Of a stretch of DNA of 60,000 nt, positions 1 to 9,861 are shown piece after piece. The number at the start of each line of letters is the position of its first letter. The stretch's first letter is position 1. The translations under genes and the position numbers were made by a program. This DNA is from Adiantum capillus-veneris (taxonomy: Eukaryota > Streptophyta > Polypodiopsida > Polypodiales > Pteridaceae). The DNA lies in NCBI GenBank assembly GCA_014529385.2, contig CM043960.1, positions 34,870,896 to 34,930,895 on the forward strand. Reading direction: 5' to 3'. A model generated the notes under the pieces. It worked only from the letters and a program-made list of their open reading frames with translations, did no database searches and was not told where the DNA came from.

Positions 1-614
1 TCCATACACAATACGAGGGATTTGGTCTTACTCTAGAAGGTACGGCATTGACATGGTTTCAACCACTGAACATAGAGGGATTCCATGACATTGACCATTT
101 GCTAAGAGAGTTTGCTGAGGAATTCTCAAAACGAGGGATTAAGCACAATACGGTCTCACAAATATATGCTTTTAAACAGAGAGAACACGAAAAAGTGAAG
201 GAAGCTTCACTTCGCTTCAAACAATACATTGAGAGATGTCCAGTACGTGAACGACCACAAGATGACAGACTATCTGTTCTCTTTATTGAGGGATTGAGAA
301 ACGACACTCTCAAGAAGGACTTGCACTTGAAAGCTTGTACAAGTTTCGAGCAAGTAACGAGAGAAGCATTGTACTTAGTGGATAACTGTACGGTTTATGG
401 AGAGGTGTCAGCGGATACAGATTTTGCATCCAGTAGCTCCTCCTCCGTAGCGAGCGAGACTACCACTAAAAAGAATGTTCAAACAACAACCATGCCAAAT
501 GTAGAGCAAATGATAGAAGATGCTCTAAAAAGGATGGCACCATACCAAAAACCATTGCCAAAAACACTGAAATGGTGTGCTATTGAACAAAAATGGACAA
601 ACCATCCAACATAG
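1..614 (+). CDS. Gag, N-terminal part (partial at window edge)
   Basis: This is retrotransposon gag (capsid) sequence. The frame is open from the window edge (codons start at base 3), reads LEGTALTWFQPL near base 40, and has the capsid-like helical stretch FKQYIERCPVRERPQDDRL and IEGLRNDTLKKDL, typical of plant Retrotrans_gag domains. There is no reason to start at base 48, because upstream codons belong to the same domain. A serine-rich linker follows at about residues 140-150. The frame ends at a TAG (612-614), but the same frame continues in gag-like proline-rich sequence, so the stop is internal to the ancestral ORF. Capsids of this kind package element RNA in the cytoplasm. Confidence 0.75.
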   Translation, partial: HTQYEGFGLTLEGTALTWFQPLNIEGFHDIDHLLREFAEEFSKRGIKHNTVSQIYAFKQREHEKVKEASLRFKQYIERCPVRERPQDDRLSVLFIEGLRNDTLKKDLHLKACTSFEQVTREALYLVDNCTVYGEVSADTDFASSSSSSVASETTTKKNVQTTTMPNVEQMIEDALKRMAPYQKPLPKTLKWCAIEQKWTNHPT

Positions 615-1070
615 GAGTGCTATTACAACAAAGGGTATGTAAGGGAGCGTCAGTATGCACCTCCTGCTCAATTAGCACCACCTCAAGTACATCCAGTACC
701 TCGATACCCAAGGGGAAATGTACCAGGACCTATGGGGATAGAAAGTCCGCAACCAGTATTGGGACAACAACCACCTTTACCAGGAGCAAGACCAGTGGGC
801 ATTAGATATGCACCAACCTTAGAGAATCAGGAAGAACAAGCCTTAGTGCCTGTTCAAGTCTATTATGAAGAATCTGGTGCACACATGTCTCCAACTGTGT
901 ATTACCCACCAGAAGAACCCAAACAACCAGAACCATGGGGCATGATTGGGAATGTTGGAATACCAACAGTTATAAGTGCTTCTGATGAAGAGAGATACAA
1001 TTTGGACGCAAGAACATTGATGTTCATAGCTCATGGAGGGTTAACAGGACAAAGACCATCCTATCCATAA
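615..1070 (+). pseudogene. Gag, proline/tyrosine-rich middle segment
   Basis: This is in the same reading frame as the upstream gag after the TAG at 612-614. It begins ECYYNKGYVRERQY and is rich in proline, glutamine and tyrosine (for example QVHPVPRYPRGN and TVYYPPEEPKQPEPW). It ends at a TAA (1068-1070), after which the same frame continues into the zinc-knuckle segment. The composition is that of the disordered linker between capsid and nucleocapsid. Two single-codon stops with no frameshift suggest either point-mutation decay or stop readthrough; decay is the simpler reading. Confidence 0.6.
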
Positions 1071-1082
1071 AGGACGAATCAA

Positions 1083-2177
1083 ATGGGACCAAGACCAGCA
1101 CTAGGACCCTGTTACAAGTGTGGAGGTGACCATCTGATGAATGTTTGTCCACATACGGAAATCATTAGAATTAACGCTTATTGCACTGAGTGTGGGGTTA
1201 CTCACTTCATTGAGGATTGTTTAAAGAATCCAAACAAAGTGCAAAAGACGACATTGAATATGCTAGAAACTATTCCTACCAGCAGTGGGTCTGAAAATGA
1301 AACTCTGATACCAACGCAAATTGTTACTAGAGCTCAAGCTAAGAAAACCACTAGAGAACCTGAGAATGGAAAGTTAGCGACTGAAGTGGTTAGTCAAGGA
1401 CCGCGGAGTCAGAGAAACACATGGAAAGCTAGAAAAGCACGCATGAAGTTGAGAAAAGAACGTGAAGACGCAATTCTAGTTGAGGAACTAAAGCGAACTA
1501 AAGATAGATTAGAAAAACTTGAGAGTCAAAACGGGAAACGAGAGATGAGCCCAAAAAGAACGAAACAAAAGAGTATCAAAGAAACAACGAGCTTAAGCTC
1601 AGGGGGATCAGTGCTGGTCGACAAAGTTCACGAACCATTGGACGCACTGATGAGAGCTTACGAAGCTAGGTTAAAGAACAACCAAACACAAGAACAGAGG
1701 TGGATGACATACCCAAACGCGGAATTGGAAAAGCAGAGACTTGAAATGTGCCAAAGAATGATCGAGACTGCGCAAGCCTTATTAGAACCACCAAGAGAAA
1801 CAATGAATTGTGCAACGGAAAACCCAATTCAGCAAGAGACTGTCGTTTCACGGGTAGTTGAAAAGACTCCCAGTGCACAAAAGCTTGAACATACACACAA
1901 GGATGACCGCATAGTGCTGAACACAACCGATCAGGAGATAGAGAGTTTTCATCCAGTCATACAGAGGTCTTATGGAAGAGATGAGGATTACAATGAATTT
2001 TGGAAACAAGTGAGAGAGGCAAACTTTGCAAACGAGCTAAGTTGCCAAGCTAATCAGACAAATTGGGAAAAGGACATCAGGAATCCTCCCATAGTGGAAT
2101 TTGAGGCAGATCTCAAGTGGACTTGGATCTGCAATCTTACTGGGGAGATGGGGGCTCTAGCAAACCTCATTCACTGA
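1083..2177 (+). CDS. Gag, nucleocapsid part with two zinc knuckles
   Basis: Residues 10-22 (CYKCGGDHLMNVC) and a second site shortly after (CTECGVTHFIEDC) are both CX2CX3HX4C, one residue shorter than the usual CX2CX4HX4C retroviral knuckle. Such knuckles bind element RNA. A lysine/arginine- and glutamate-rich, probably helical region follows (KARKARMKLRKER, LKRTKDRLEKLE). It is in the same frame as the upstream gag segments. The last 61 bases overlap the start of the protease frame, which lies in the -1 register; I saw no canonical XXXYYYZ slippery heptamer in the overlap. Confidence 0.7.
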   Translation: MGPRPALGPCYKCGGDHLMNVCPHTEIIRINAYCTECGVTHFIEDCLKNPNKVQKTTLNMLETIPTSSGSENETLIPTQIVTRAQAKKTTREPENGKLATEVVSQGPRSQRNTWKARKARMKLRKEREDAILVEELKRTKDRLEKLESQNGKREMSPKRTKQKSIKETTSLSSGGSVLVDKVHEPLDALMRAYEARLKNNQTQEQRWMTYPNAELEKQRLEMCQRMIETAQALLEPPRETMNCATENPIQQETVVSRVVEKTPSAQKLEHTHKDDRIVLNTTDQEIESFHPVIQRSYGRDEDYNEFWKQVREANFANELSCQANQTNWEKDIRNPPIVEFEADLKWTWICNLTGEMGALANLIH

Positions 2178-2986
2178 ATACCTTACCTTCATACTTAGGA
2201 GAGTATGAAGCAAAATCCGAGATTAGAGCACTTCCCTCACGAAGAATCTCATCAGAAAAAGTCATGGACTCGCAAGGATTGATAGAGATCTTGTCAACAC
2301 CAGTGGCATGCACTATCACTCTAGTTGAGCTTTTGAGGCTAAGACCACATATGTGGACCACTGTAGGAAAATGCTTGGAGAAATTTGGGGTAAAAGACCC
2401 AACATCGAGACTGCAAGAGGGTATACAAGAGCTGAGTAAACCACAAAAGAACGCTAAGCCTGTACCCTTAAACAAGGTCGGAGAGTATTGCGAAGGTGAA
2501 GAGGGGAATACAACCTTACCAGTTGAATTCCAAGGAGTGAACACGATGGCAATACTAGACAGCGGAGCTGGGGTAGCCATTGCTACAAAAGAAATCTGGA
2601 AAAAATGGGGGAAACCAGCAATAAGGAAGACTAGGTTGAAACTCCAATTAGCAGATGGACACATGGAGAAACCTATGGGGTTATTAGAGAAAGTTGTAGT
2701 GACTTCTTGCGGCATTGAATACGAACATACTTTTGCTATTGTCGATTTTGGCAAGGAGAATAACTATGATATCATATTGGGAAGACCATTCATGAGACAG
2801 TTGAAAATGGTCCAAGATTGGGGCTACGATCACATATACCTGAGAAATATGGAAACCACTACACGTGTGAACCTGACAGACCATAGCTACAAAGATGTGA
2901 ACCGAACACCGGTAGAGGAGTTTGATTCAGCTACTTTGGCGGGATCCGAATTTCCAGCTTGGTTAGGTAAGCCCAAGGAGTTATGA
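2117..2986 (+). CDS. Retropepsin-like aspartic protease (first)
   Basis: Retrotransposon aspartic protease that would cleave the Gag-Pol polyprotein. The catalytic loop is DSGA at 2558-2569 (residues 148-151, ILDSGAGVAIAT), and the second conserved strand is IILGRPFM near residue 220. The region fits a gypsy protease. The N-terminal 100 residues have no domain I recognise. The ORF begins inside the end of gag in the -1 frame and ends with TGA at 2984-2986, followed immediately by ATG in the same frame, so this and the next ORF are one reading frame split by one stop codon. Confidence 0.75.
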   Translation: MDLDLQSYWGDGGSSKPHSLNTLPSYLGEYEAKSEIRALPSRRISSEKVMDSQGLIEILSTPVACTITLVELLRLRPHMWTTVGKCLEKFGVKDPTSRLQEGIQELSKPQKNAKPVPLNKVGEYCEGEEGNTTLPVEFQGVNTMAILDSGAGVAIATKEIWKKWGKPAIRKTRLKLQLADGHMEKPMGLLEKVVVTSCGIEYEHTFAIVDFGKENNYDIILGRPFMRQLKMVQDWGYDHIYLRNMETTTRVNLTDHSYKDVNRTPVEEFDSATLAGSEFPAWLGKPKEL

Positions 2987-4711
2987 ATGTGTGGAGCTTC
3001 GAAATGTGGAAGTCTGAAACGAGAAGAATGTGTTTTAGAAAGGGCTATCGAAGACGAAACTTATGTAGGAGAACCCTTTCTAGAGGACACGCTTGAACCA
3101 TTAGAATGGACACACATTCTAGCAACCCTAGATGTTTGTGCAATTCCGGATGGTCCCACAACAAAATTTTACGACAAGGACGGGTACGACGTGGTTCCGT
3201 ACTTCATGTTGAGAACTGTACTCGAAAAAGAAACTAAAAAGAACGATACACTGGAAAAGGAAGATGAAGAGGAGGTGTTTCACGACATTCCCGATCATCC
3301 TGAGTGGGGAAATGAAGCAGACAACGAGTCAACGGACAATTCAAGTGGAAACGAAGAAACTATAACGGATGTCCGATTTTATGATTTTCCGAACCAAACT
3401 AAACAACGCCAGAAACGCTATAGAGAAAAGAGAAAAACAAAGGGGGTTAGAACCAATCCGATGCCTAGAATAAGAGGAAAAAATCAATTCCTAATGCTAG
3501 TAAAAGCGGAAGATTGTGTTAAGGACAAGCTTTCTGATAGAATAGATGACCTGGAAAAGCTAGATGAGCTTCGCCTAAAAGCAGTAGCTTCTATCTACGC
3601 TCAAAAAAGGCGACAAAAGGAATTTTTTGATAAGCATGTGCGGACTAAAGAGTTTAAGGTTGGGGACTATGTCCTAGTTTACACTCTGAAACAGCATGCT
3701 AAGAAGCTTAAAAAGCGAGGGATGGGACCTCTGGTGATTAAAGATCTATCACCAAGTGGAGCCGTCAAGCTTGCTACATTAGACGGAGAAGAAATGCCCA
3801 ATTGGATTAGTGGATGCAGAGTGAAAAAGTATCTTTTGCCGCTAACCCAAGACATGCTTCTCAAAATACATCAAGAAAAACTGCGTGTCCAGAAAAAGAA
3901 AATGATTTTGGAGGAAGCGCAAGCCGAGGCGAAGGAAAGAATGGAGAAAAGAAGACTACTGCGTCAGAAACAGTGCAATGAAGGAGCAATACGAATAAAC
4001 ACAGTCAATATAACAGAAATGGATAATGACAAAGAAGAACCTATCATTGAATGCAAAGTAGGAACCAACCAAATCAAAGCCAGAGCACTATTGGATTCAG
4101 GAGCTCAAGCTAACCTACTTTCACTCAGTTTGTATAGACAATTGACAAATGACACTAAACTACAAACTGCCAAGCAAGAGTTAAAGAGTTACTCTGAGAA
4201 TTCAATCAAAACTGTCGGATGCACAGTTTTACATATACAGATTAACCAATATGTGTATCCTCATATGTTTTACGTGGTTGAAGACCAAGCTACACAACAA
4301 CCATTATTGCTAGGACAACCATGGCAGAAACAATACAATGCAATGATTGACTGGAGTTCTAAATCAGTGCTTATCAAATACGAAGGTGAAAGCCAATCAG
4401 TTAAGTTCACCAAAGAAACAGAGCCAACTCCAAAGGAAGAATCCAAGCACAAAGGTAAACAACAACCAGAGAAAAAGAAGAAGCAATGGCAACCAAAAGT
4501 TTCTATACAACCGGATTACTCTTCGACGAGGAATTCTCAACAGTGGATAAGGAAGACAAGCAATAATATAACAGCTCAACCACTATTACCTTCTTGGAGA
4601 GAGCAAAGAGCACATAGGAGCATCCGACCTTCTACCGCCTTCTACGACTGCTACGAGAGCTCAGAGGACACCAGACATGAGAGACGGGGAATGGGGAGGA
4701 ACGCTAGGTAG
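2987..4711 (+). CDS. Integrase C-terminal tail fused to a second aspartic protease
   Basis: Residues about 198-285 resemble the C-terminal domain of gypsy integrases: KRRQKEFFDKHV, then FKVGDYVLVY, then a GPLVIKDLSPSGAVKLATLDG-type beta barrel. After a charged coiled stretch (residues 290-335) comes a second retropepsin-like domain: DSGA at residues 370-373 (4094-4105), with a LLLGQPWQ strand near residue 440. The C-terminus is basic and glutamine-rich. The integrase zinc finger, DDE core, RT and RNase H that should precede the tail are absent. The protease-integrase tail-protease order is not the standard pol layout. The second protease differs clearly in sequence from the first, so recent local duplication is unlikely. 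Confidence 0.7.
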   Translation: MCGASKCGSLKREECVLERAIEDETYVGEPFLEDTLEPLEWTHILATLDVCAIPDGPTTKFYDKDGYDVVPYFMLRTVLEKETKKNDTLEKEDEEEVFHDIPDHPEWGNEADNESTDNSSGNEETITDVRFYDFPNQTKQRQKRYREKRKTKGVRTNPMPRIRGKNQFLMLVKAEDCVKDKLSDRIDDLEKLDELRLKAVASIYAQKRRQKEFFDKHVRTKEFKVGDYVLVYTLKQHAKKLKKRGMGPLVIKDLSPSGAVKLATLDGEEMPNWISGCRVKKYLLPLTQDMLLKIHQEKLRVQKKKMILEEAQAEAKERMEKRRLLRQKQCNEGAIRINTVNITEMDNDKEEPIIECKVGTNQIKARALLDSGAQANLLSLSLYRQLTNDTKLQTAKQELKSYSENSIKTVGCTVLHIQINQYVYPHMFYVVEDQATQQPLLLGQPWQKQYNAMIDWSSKSVLIKYEGESQSVKFTKETEPTPKEESKHKGKQQPEKKKKQWQPKVSIQPDYSSTRNSQQWIRKTSNNITAQPLLPSWREQRAHRSIRPSTAFYDCYESSEDTRHERRGMGRNAR

Positions 4712-5388
4712 GGGCACAACCGCCTAACCAAACCTTGCAAGAACATAGAAGATGGGTTTCTAACACTCAAAGCTCGAGAAAGAACGACTGGAAAAACCCT
4801 AGGTCAACAGAGCCTTCAAGAGGCAAACAGGAAAAAGTTGTCAAAACGACACAAAACTTCTCAGGAAGCTTAACGACATCGAGGGCAATGTAACCATGGA
4901 GTATCTCCCGGTTTGGACCACCAAAAGTGGGTCAAAACAACCGATTCGGCTGCGGACACACAAAGCGTCATTTTGGCATAACGGCTAAAATTGACGACCA
5001 AATGACATGAAACTTCACAAGCAGCTTCAAATATACATGGATGACTTATGTTTGCAAGCAAAACCCAAAAGAAAGCTGATTCACTTACCGATGGTGAAAA
5101 AGACGCTTTCGGGCAACCAAATGGAGAAAGATGGAGAACGGGGAGCCAAAGTCAAGTCCAACCAAATAGATGGCTTCACAACATATCCAATGAGCTGGAA
5201 ATGCAACTCTCGAGAAGAAAAGTTGAAGAAATTCAACCCCACGGCAAAGAGACGACTTCGGAGACTGAAATGCCTATAAGGGGGATTTTTAGCTAAATTG
5301 ATGACTTTTTAAGTTGAAAACTAGTTAGCAGGGCTTAGGGCACTAGCACAAAGCATTCTTTGCACAAAAAGACCAACATTTCAAGAAA
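4712..5388 (+). other. Decayed continuation of the second-protease frame, then non-coding
   Basis: After the TAG at 4709-4711 the same frame stays mostly open, with polar lysine/glutamine-rich sequence up to a stop at 5294-5296 (stretch 5048-5296 is open). No domain is recognisable. From about 5300 the sequence becomes AT-rich and non-coding and leads into the palindrome-bearing region. Confidence 0.4.
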
Positions 5389-6384
5389 AGACATCATACG
5401 CGTATGATGTCTCACATCCATTTCAACATTTGAGTGCATAGCCTCATTCCACATGTTAATCACATCCTATGAACCAAGTATCATGAGAATTGGAGTTAGA
5501 AAACCCAAGGAAAACCAAAAAGACACAAAGTAGGCCATAAAATTGATTTTTGGTCCTAATTTTGTCAAAATAACTCCAAACTCAATGAAACTTTGTAGGA
5601 TTGTTGATTAACACATCTATAAGCTATCTGGAACCAAAAAGCACCATTTTGACACAAAAGACATCATACGCGTATGATGTCTATTTGCACTTACAAAGCC
5701 AAAATTGCTCATTTGTCATCATACATCCATTATTTATATCTAATACATGCTACAAATGAAGTTTGGAACCATTTGGTCAAGTGGATCACCCCATTAGCCC
5801 AATTGAGGGAAAATCCTTCATCCAAAGCCTATTTTAGCCCATATCCAACATACTCAAGTCCAAACCAAGATTTGAGTAGGGACAGTCCTTCACTAGTACA
5901 TGGGGAGTCCACAGAACCAATCCCATGAAAAATTGATGAAAAAGACATCATACGCGTATGATGTCTCCAGAGCCATTTTTAGCCCAAAATCTGTCCAAAA
6001 TTCATAAATCCATTGAATAAGCCTATCTAAAGCCATATCCAAGCTTATAGAGAAATTTGGTCCAAAAATACACTAAAAGACATCATACGTGTATGATGTC
6101 TCACTATGTGATTTTGGCACCTCAGGGCTTCAACCACCAAAGAGAAGTGATCTACATGCCATTTGAAGGTGAACCACCAAATTTTATCCAATTTGGATCA
6201 TAAAATCCAATTCCCTTTCAAAATTTTGCCAAGAGCCTGATCTGGACTAAACTGGCCAAAACTTGACCAAATGGGATCCAAACTCAAATCCAAGCATATG
6301 ATACTCATGTATACACTATCAGCTACAAGCACAACCAATATGAAGTCATTTTGACACAAAAGACATCATACGCGTATGATGTCT
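5389..6384. repeat. Five copies of a 24-bp palindrome
   Basis: Copies are at 5389-5412, 5659-5682, 5943-5966, 6078-6101 and 6361-6384. Each is AGACATCATACG followed directly by its own reverse complement, so the centre is ACGCGT. Four copies are perfect and the 6078 copy has one change (centre ACGTGT). Each is preceded by an A-rich AAAA/AAAAG context. Start-to-start spacings are 270, 284, 135 and 283, close to multiples of about 140. The sequence between copies is largely dissimilar, though the 5659 and 6361 copies share an extra upstream GACACAAA. The transcript could fold each copy into a 12-bp hairpin; the DNA form could be a dimeric protein site. Confidence 0.9.
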
Positions 6385-6550
6385 CCAGTATGATTTTGAG
6401 CCCAGTTTGCATATTTTTTCACCTACCCTGCATCCTTAGGCCCTGAATAGCTCATGTTTCAATTTTCAAGTCATTTGAATAATTAAAAGCTTCATTTCGG
6501 CTTTCAGTACTAAAAAGACGCTAACTTCTGAAATTGGAGTTACAGGATCC
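6385..6550 (+). other. Leader before the 1091-codon ORF
   Basis: AT-rich, no ORF. It ends GGATCCATGG, giving the next ORF a start codon with G at +4 and C at -1/-2. I see no clear TATA box close enough to argue for an independent promoter. Confidence 0.35.
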
Positions 6551-9500
6551 ATGGATTCCGCCAAGTTATCGGCAACGAAGAGAAAAAGACCGACAATCAA
6601 AGATGCTCTTGCAGAAGCGGAACCCTTTGACATTCCAGCAGAAACCCTCAAGCCAACCAAAACTTGGGTGGAGGAAGCAGTACTGGAACAAGAGGGAATA
6701 AAGATCTACCAGGGGACTTTCAGAGATCCTCAAGGGCAAGCAGTCGATATACCGATGATCCCACAAGAATTGGTGGATTATAGCAGGTCAGAGAACATCA
6801 GCAGGTACCTGGAAAGGGCAGACTTGCACAGATTCTTCACCTCGAGACCATCAGGTGTAGATACAAGAAGAGTGTATGAGTTGGCAACCTCCATTCAGAA
6901 GGATGGGAAAGCCACATTGACAGCAATAGATGGAGAGAAAGTAGAGGTACAGATCACTCCACAGCTCATTGCAGATGCATTGAAGCTGCACAACAAAGGG
7001 AGCTCTGTCAGGGAAAGAAGGGAGGCTATAGAGGTTTATGGGTCCAAGAAACAGAATGCAACTTATGGAGATATGGCAGACCAAAGAGCGGCAACCCTTT
7101 GCCGACTGTACAACCAGTTTCTCCATATTTGCAGTAAAAGACCGCAAAAGTATACGACACCACCCCATGCCATTGCAACTACCATCACATGGGCATTGAA
7201 GAGCAATATGCCAAAGGAGGTGAATTACGCTCAACACATCCACGAGCAAGTAATTGCCATGCACAACGAGAAGCCAAAGTATATAGGAGGAGCTGAAGTT
7301 CTGACAAGAATAGCTTATGAAGCTATTGGAGCCAGAGATCAATGGCCAAAGGTTCCCTCCCAGAATGAGTGGCTTAGAGAAGCCGATGAGGAGGAAGAAC
7401 AGCCTGAAGTATCCAAGAGGGCGTCCACAAGAGCACGCAGGAAACTAGAAATAGTTTCAGAACCTGAAGAGGATGTGGATGAGCCGCTTATGAAGAAAGC
7501 AAAGAAGAAGGTTGCTCCCAAGCAAACCAAAAGTCAGAAAGCGGCAAGAATGGAAAGACTGGTGGAGCAGTTTAGAGCGGAAAGAGCTCTAAAGGGGGAC
7601 TTTGAAGAAAAGTGGGTGCCAGACCCCACTAAAGTCGGAACTAGCTCAGCCAGGCCACATGTTGATCAATATGATCAATATATTAGAGCTTATGAGGAGT
7701 CAGAGGCTATACTGGAGCAGCAACCTGTCGAGCCATACACTGAAGAGGAAGTACAGGTTTTAAAAGTTGAGCTGAAAAAGGACGACAAGGGGAAGAAGAA
7801 AGTAGATGAGTCTACTGAACCTCAAGAGAAAGACAGGCAAGCAAACAATGGGAAAGCCAAGATGACTGAGGACAATCAGCCCTCCTTTACTGATGTACCA
7901 AGCCCAAAGAAGACGGAAATCATTGTGGAAGAGACCACAGTAGAGATGGACACGGCTGGTATGGAAAAGCCGGAGGCCGGGCCCAAGGAAAAGGAGATAG
8001 ATCCAATTCAGCAAAAGAAAAACAATTATGAGGATCTGGTAGCGATAGGGTACACTGAAGAAGAGGCCCTTGAGGCGGTTTATGGGATCACCCTACAAAA
8101 ACCAGATGATCGGAGAGGGACAGAGGAAAATACAAAGAGTACAAAAGAAAGTGATGAGAAACTGGACGAGCAGAACGTACTAGAAGAGCTGAAGCCAGTG
8201 GAGGTGGTGGCCAAAAAAGCTTTAGAGTTGACAAATAAAGATGAAAAAGACATGCACATGGTGCATGAACTGCTCAACAAGATCAAAGAAAGATCCAAGG
8301 CAAAGGAAGTGGAGATTGAGACAGCCAAACAAAGGGAAGCCGAGTTGCAGAGGAAATTAGAGGATGCTATGACTGAATCTGAAAGTCATAAAGCATCACT
8401 CTACGATGCGGAAAACGAGAGAGATGGCTTGATACTCCAGCTAGCCGAGGCTTCAAGAGAAGTAACAAGTGCACAGGAAGCAAGGGAGCGGATGGAAGAC
8501 GACTTGGAGGCAGCTAAAGATGAGCTCATTGAGCTAAGGGAAAGAGTCGAGCTCCAAGAAAGAACAATCACTAGACTCAGGACTACCCCTAGAGCTAGCA
8601 GAGCAGGAACCGAACAAGAAGGAGCTCTTGTACCAGCTCTGGAAGACCAGGTCCGAAGCTTACAAAGAGAGCTAAGATTAGAGAAAGTGCAAAGGTTGCA
8701 CATTGCGGAGGGATCATTGGCAGCAGAGGAGAGGCTCACTTTAGAAAATCAAACACTAAGAACAGAGAATGAGACCCTCCGCAAACAGCTCCAAGATCTA
8801 CAAGAGCAACAAAGAAGAGAGACAGAGACACCACAAGAAGGATCAGGTGGAGCAGCCATAGAGCTACCAGAAACTGGAGAGGCAACCACAATTGAAGATC
8901 CAGCCCCAGTTCAAGAGGTGGCCTCAACTTCAGAAATCTCTGAAGAAGAAGAACAAAGGCTCCATGACCAAATAGAAAAGTCAACAGAGGAGAGTGCCAA
9001 GGCGGAAATGGAATGGGAGAGGAGACTCCTAATCTCCATTAGACTTCAGGGATTAGACACAAAAGTGCTCCATGAAGAGTGGATGCAACCCAGCCTGCCT
9101 TTACCTTTGATGAAGTTTGAAGTGATAAAAATGAAAAAGAGAATAGAGGAGGAGCAATATGTCGCTCTTTACGAAGGCGACATCACAAAAGAGGAACAAT
9201 CAAAGAAGATTGTAGATTCGCAGCGTAGATGGAGGAAAGGTTGGCTGAACAAATACCCAGCCTACCTTATCTACTTGGTAGAGGCACCAAAGGAGATTCG
9301 GGAGGATGCAACCTTCTGCCCGATGCCAAGAGTCAGAAGCTGGAAAGAGCATGGCAGGATTGCAGAAAAGAAGCCAAATTGGCTTAATTACCCCAGGATG
9401 CCAGGACCAAAGGCAGGAGAGAGAATAGGTAAAGCCTACATGGTGAAAACCCTAACGGGCACCATCAAGCTCTTTACTGGCTCTCCTGACCTTTCGCGTC

Positions 9501-9826
9501 AGATGCTCAAGAAAATTTGCAGGACTCTCTTAGCTTGCGCTGAAGTGTTCGCGCCAGATAAAGCCACGACCTCGAGTCTACTATCGACGGCCGACACAGT
9601 GACTGATATGATGTATGACCTTTCATTGCAGCCTTCTCCAAAAGTGTTGCACCTCCTATACCAGAGGATTATGTTTTTGCCTAGCTTCCACATGCAAACA
9701 TTCGAAGAAGCTTTCTACACCGGCTTTTTCACCCACGAAAGCAAAATATTCGGCCCAACCTTGACCATCGGCAACCTGCGATACGAATCACATTTGCAGA
9801 TGCTCAAGACGACAGGACTTTATTGA
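6551..9826 (+). CDS. Large coiled-coil protein of a retrotransposon, function unknown
   Basis: An intact 1091-residue ORF, the longest in the window, inside the first element just before its PPT and LTR. Residues 1-50 are polar. Residues about 60-275 form a globular, mostly helical domain (LERADLHRFFTSRPSGVDTRRVYEL region) similar in style to N-terminal domains of accessory ORFs in plant gypsy elements. Residues 275-555 are acidic and lysine-rich with KKAKKK-type nuclear-localisation-like patches. Residues 555-790 are a long heptad-rich coiled coil. Residues 800-1091 are a second folded region rich in aromatic residues and ending at TGA. No catalytic motif is visible. I do not recognise the family. 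Integrity beside a missing pol suggests selection or recent origin. Gag-like, envelope-like or regulatory roles are all possible. Confidence 0.75.
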   Translation: MDSAKLSATKRKRPTIKDALAEAEPFDIPAETLKPTKTWVEEAVLEQEGIKIYQGTFRDPQGQAVDIPMIPQELVDYSRSENISRYLERADLHRFFTSRPSGVDTRRVYELATSIQKDGKATLTAIDGEKVEVQITPQLIADALKLHNKGSSVRERREAIEVYGSKKQNATYGDMADQRAATLCRLYNQFLHICSKRPQKYTTPPHAIATTITWALKSNMPKEVNYAQHIHEQVIAMHNEKPKYIGGAEVLTRIAYEAIGARDQWPKVPSQNEWLREADEEEEQPEVSKRASTRARRKLEIVSEPEEDVDEPLMKKAKKKVAPKQTKSQKAARMERLVEQFRAERALKGDFEEKWVPDPTKVGTSSARPHVDQYDQYIRAYEESEAILEQQPVEPYTEEEVQVLKVELKKDDKGKKKVDESTEPQEKDRQANNGKAKMTEDNQPSFTDVPSPKKTEIIVEETTVEMDTAGMEKPEAGPKEKEIDPIQQKKNNYEDLVAIGYTEEEALEAVYGITLQKPDDRRGTEENTKSTKESDEKLDEQNVLEELKPVEVVAKKALELTNKDEKDMHMVHELLNKIKERSKAKEVEIETAKQREAELQRKLEDAMTESESHKASLYDAENERDGLILQLAEASREVTSAQEARERMEDDLEAAKDELIELRERVELQERTITRLRTTPRASRAGTEQEGALVPALEDQVRSLQRELRLEKVQRLHIAEGSLAAEERLTLENQTLRTENETLRKQLQDLQEQQRRETETPQEGSGGAAIELPETGEATTIEDPAPVQEVASTSEISEEEEQRLHDQIEKSTEESAKAEMEWERRLLISIRLQGLDTKVLHEEWMQPSLPLPLMKFEVIKMKKRIEEEQYVALYEGDITKEEQSKKIVDSQRRWRKGWLNKYPAYLIYLVEAPKEIREDATFCPMPRVRSWKEHGRIAEKKPNWLNYPRMPGPKAGERIGKAYMVKTLTGTIKLFTGSPDLSRQMLKKICRTLLACAEVFAPDKATTSSLLSTADTVTDMMYDLSLQPSPKVLHLLYQRIMFLPSFHMQTFEEAFYTGFFTHESKIFGPTLTIGNLRYESHLQMLKTTGLY

Positions 9827-9840
9827 CCAAGCATAAAGGT

Positions 9841-9858
9841 CATGTCAGGGACGACATG
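9841..9858 (+). repeat. Short inverted repeat upstream of the PPT
   Basis: CATGTC (9841-9846) and GACATG (9853-9858) could pair around a 6-base loop, just 3' of the ORF stop and 4 bases before the polypurine tract. Confidence 0.35.
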
Positions 9859-9861
9859 AAC

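Noticed and set aside
2117-2177. Programmed -1 frameshift site in the gag-protease overlap
   Set aside because: The G-rich run at 2150-2154 does not fit XXXYYYZ in the gag frame; the overlap alone is not enough.
5389-6384. CRISPR-like array
   Set aside because: Plant nuclear context, units are full palindromes, spacing is irregular and long (135-284 bases), and no cas genes are present.
6566-8984. Antisense ORFs of 60-163 codons under the 1091-codon ORF
   Set aside because: Shadow frames of a purine-rich coding strand, with no domains.
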